Part shown: piece after piece, positions 63,478-64,000 of the stretch
How positions within the stretch are numbered: the stretch's first letter is position 1
Layout: the number at the start of each line of letters is the position of its first letter
The notes under the pieces: generated by a model
What the model was told of the DNA's origin: nothing
Databases searched by the model: none
What the model saw: only the letters and a program-made list of their open reading frames with translations
Translations under genes and position numbers: made by a program
Assembly (NCBI GenBank): GCA_019677205.1
Contig: JAAMXY010001022.1
Location: 1 to 64,000 of the forward strand
Reading direction: 5' to 3'
Origin: Pinguiococcus pyrenoidosus
Taxonomy: Eukaryota > Sar > Pinguiophyceae > Pinguiochrysidales > Pinguiochrysidaceae
DNA: 64,000 nt

Positions 63478-64000
63478 TCACTCGGACTTCCGCATCACTT
63501 TCGCGTAGATCCACTTGAGCAACGGACTGACGTTGCCCTGGTCATACTGGGGCCCCGCGACGTACAGGAGACCCATGAAGAAGCCCAGGGCGTAGATGTA
63601 GGATAAGATGATGGTGCTGCAGATCAGGGTCGCCATCTTCACGAAGAAGGTGAGCTGAGCCGGGAAGAGGAAGACTCCCGCCCCGACCGTGGTGACCGCA
63701 CCAGCCACCACGGTGGCCACCATGGTCTTGGAAGCGTACTCGAAGCGAGCGGCCCGTTCGAAGAAATCGTACTTGTTGCCCTGCATGTAGATGTGGCCCA
63801 GGTGGACGGTGTAGTCCACGCTGAAGCCCACGATGATGATGCCCGCCACCGACTCCGCGACGCCCAACGCCCAGCCCAGCAGGTACACGAAGCCCAGGAC
63901 CCCGAACACGATGAAGAGCACGGAGACGATGGCGTAGAAGGCCAGCAGGACGTTTCCCGTGGACAGCAGGAGGACCACGAAGGCCACGGGGAAGCAGATG
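63478..64000 (-). CDS. Patched/Dispatched-like RND-type membrane protein, 3' end only
   Basis: The last 174 or so codons of a minus-strand gene that continues past the window edge. Five hydrophobic spans are visible (VLLAFYAIVSVLFIVFGVLG, VYLLGWALGVAESVAGIIIV, TMVATVVAGAVTTVGAGVFL, FFVKMATLICSTIILSYIYA). The phrase GWALGVAESVAGIIIVGFSV followed by DYTVHLGHIYM, with GFSVDYTVH in a membrane-spanning helix, is characteristic of the second transmembrane half of Patched, Dispatched and NPC1-like RND transporters (the proton-relay Asp is in SVDY). Such proteins move sterols or lipids across or out of membranes. No kinship to a specific subfamily can be assigned from this fragment. Confidence 0.78.
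   Translation of the reverse strand, partial: ICFPVAFVVLLLSTGNVLLAFYAIVSVLFIVFGVLGFVYLLGWALGVAESVAGIIIVGFSVDYTVHLGHIYMQGNKYDFFERAARFEYASKTMVATVVAGAVTTVGAGVFLFPAQLTFFVKMATLICSTIILSYIYALGFFMGLLYVAGPQYDQGNVSPLLKWIYAKVMRKSE

Noticed and set aside
1-64000. CRISPR arrays, bacterial operons, plasmid or phage features
   Set aside because: All tandem arrays here have no spacers, genes have spliceosomal introns and eukaryotic families, so none of these apply.

Overview
This is nuclear DNA from a eukaryote, most likely a unicellular alga with a complex (secondary, red-lineage type) plastid. Protein genes are interrupted by short GT-AG introns (mostly 65-140 bp), lie on both strands in no operon order, and sit about 2-3 kb apart. 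The conserved genes are eukaryotic: UPF1, TAF7, UTP23, WDR75/UTP17, RPC6, ATG8, MPS1/TTK and an EPS15-like protein. Several predicted proteins start with a signal peptide followed by a phenylalanine-containing cleavage region (AVA-FQP, AQA-FRP, SCG-FRM), the pattern of bipartite plastid targeting in algae with red secondary plastids. A CEP72-like protein suggests centrioles or flagella. I cannot fix the lineage; pelagophyte-like stramenopile or chromerid-like alveolate are both possible. Mixed gene orientation and canonical splice sites argue against a typical core dinoflagellate. All splice junctions were read by eye from GT/AG sites, frame continuity and family alignment from memory; none is supported by transcripts.

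Layout. 1-4.1 kb: mobile-element territory, with a P-element/THAP9-type transposase on the minus strand, an unrecognised ORF on the plus strand and a 16-bp tandem repeat. 5.2-10.3 kb: WDR75/UTP17 (ribosome biogenesis) and a PP2C phosphatase, convergent. 11.4-16.7 kb: a head-to-head pair of paralogous ankyrin-repeat cation-channel genes. 17.3-21.2 kb: a CRT-like transporter, a small plastid membrane protein and an unidentified multi-span membrane protein. 21.5-29.4 kb: TAF7, an alpha/beta hydrolase, UPF1 and a membrane DnaJ protein. 29.4-31 kb: gene-poor, with minisatellites. 31-35 kb: a HAD-type phosphatase, UTP23 and a secreted or plastid coiled-coil protein. 36.1-41.7 kb: a large six-exon LRR-ROC-COR (Roco) protein. 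41.9-44.3 kb: a succinate/fumarate-type mitochondrial carrier and mitoribosomal mS34. 44.5-49.6 kb: a plastid-type block, comprising a degenerate GTPase-like protein, a rubredoxin-domain fusion and a plastid-targeted triosephosphate isomerase. 50.2-64 kb: an M20 amidohydrolase, CEP72-like, MPS1 kinase, a trigger-factor N-domain protein, ATG8, an EPS15-like EH protein, RPC6 and the 3' end of a Patched/Dispatched-like gene.

Many genes are divergent pairs sharing promoters of about 0.35-0.85 kb, often with CCAAT/ATTGG motifs, two of which form inverted pairs. The most unusual items are the rubredoxin fusion and its divergent GTPase-like neighbour, the Roco protein with an unassigned C-terminal half, the duplicated ankyrin channels, an ATG8 ending exactly at its lipidation glycine, a trigger factor reduced to its ribosome-binding domain, and a P-type DNA transposase.
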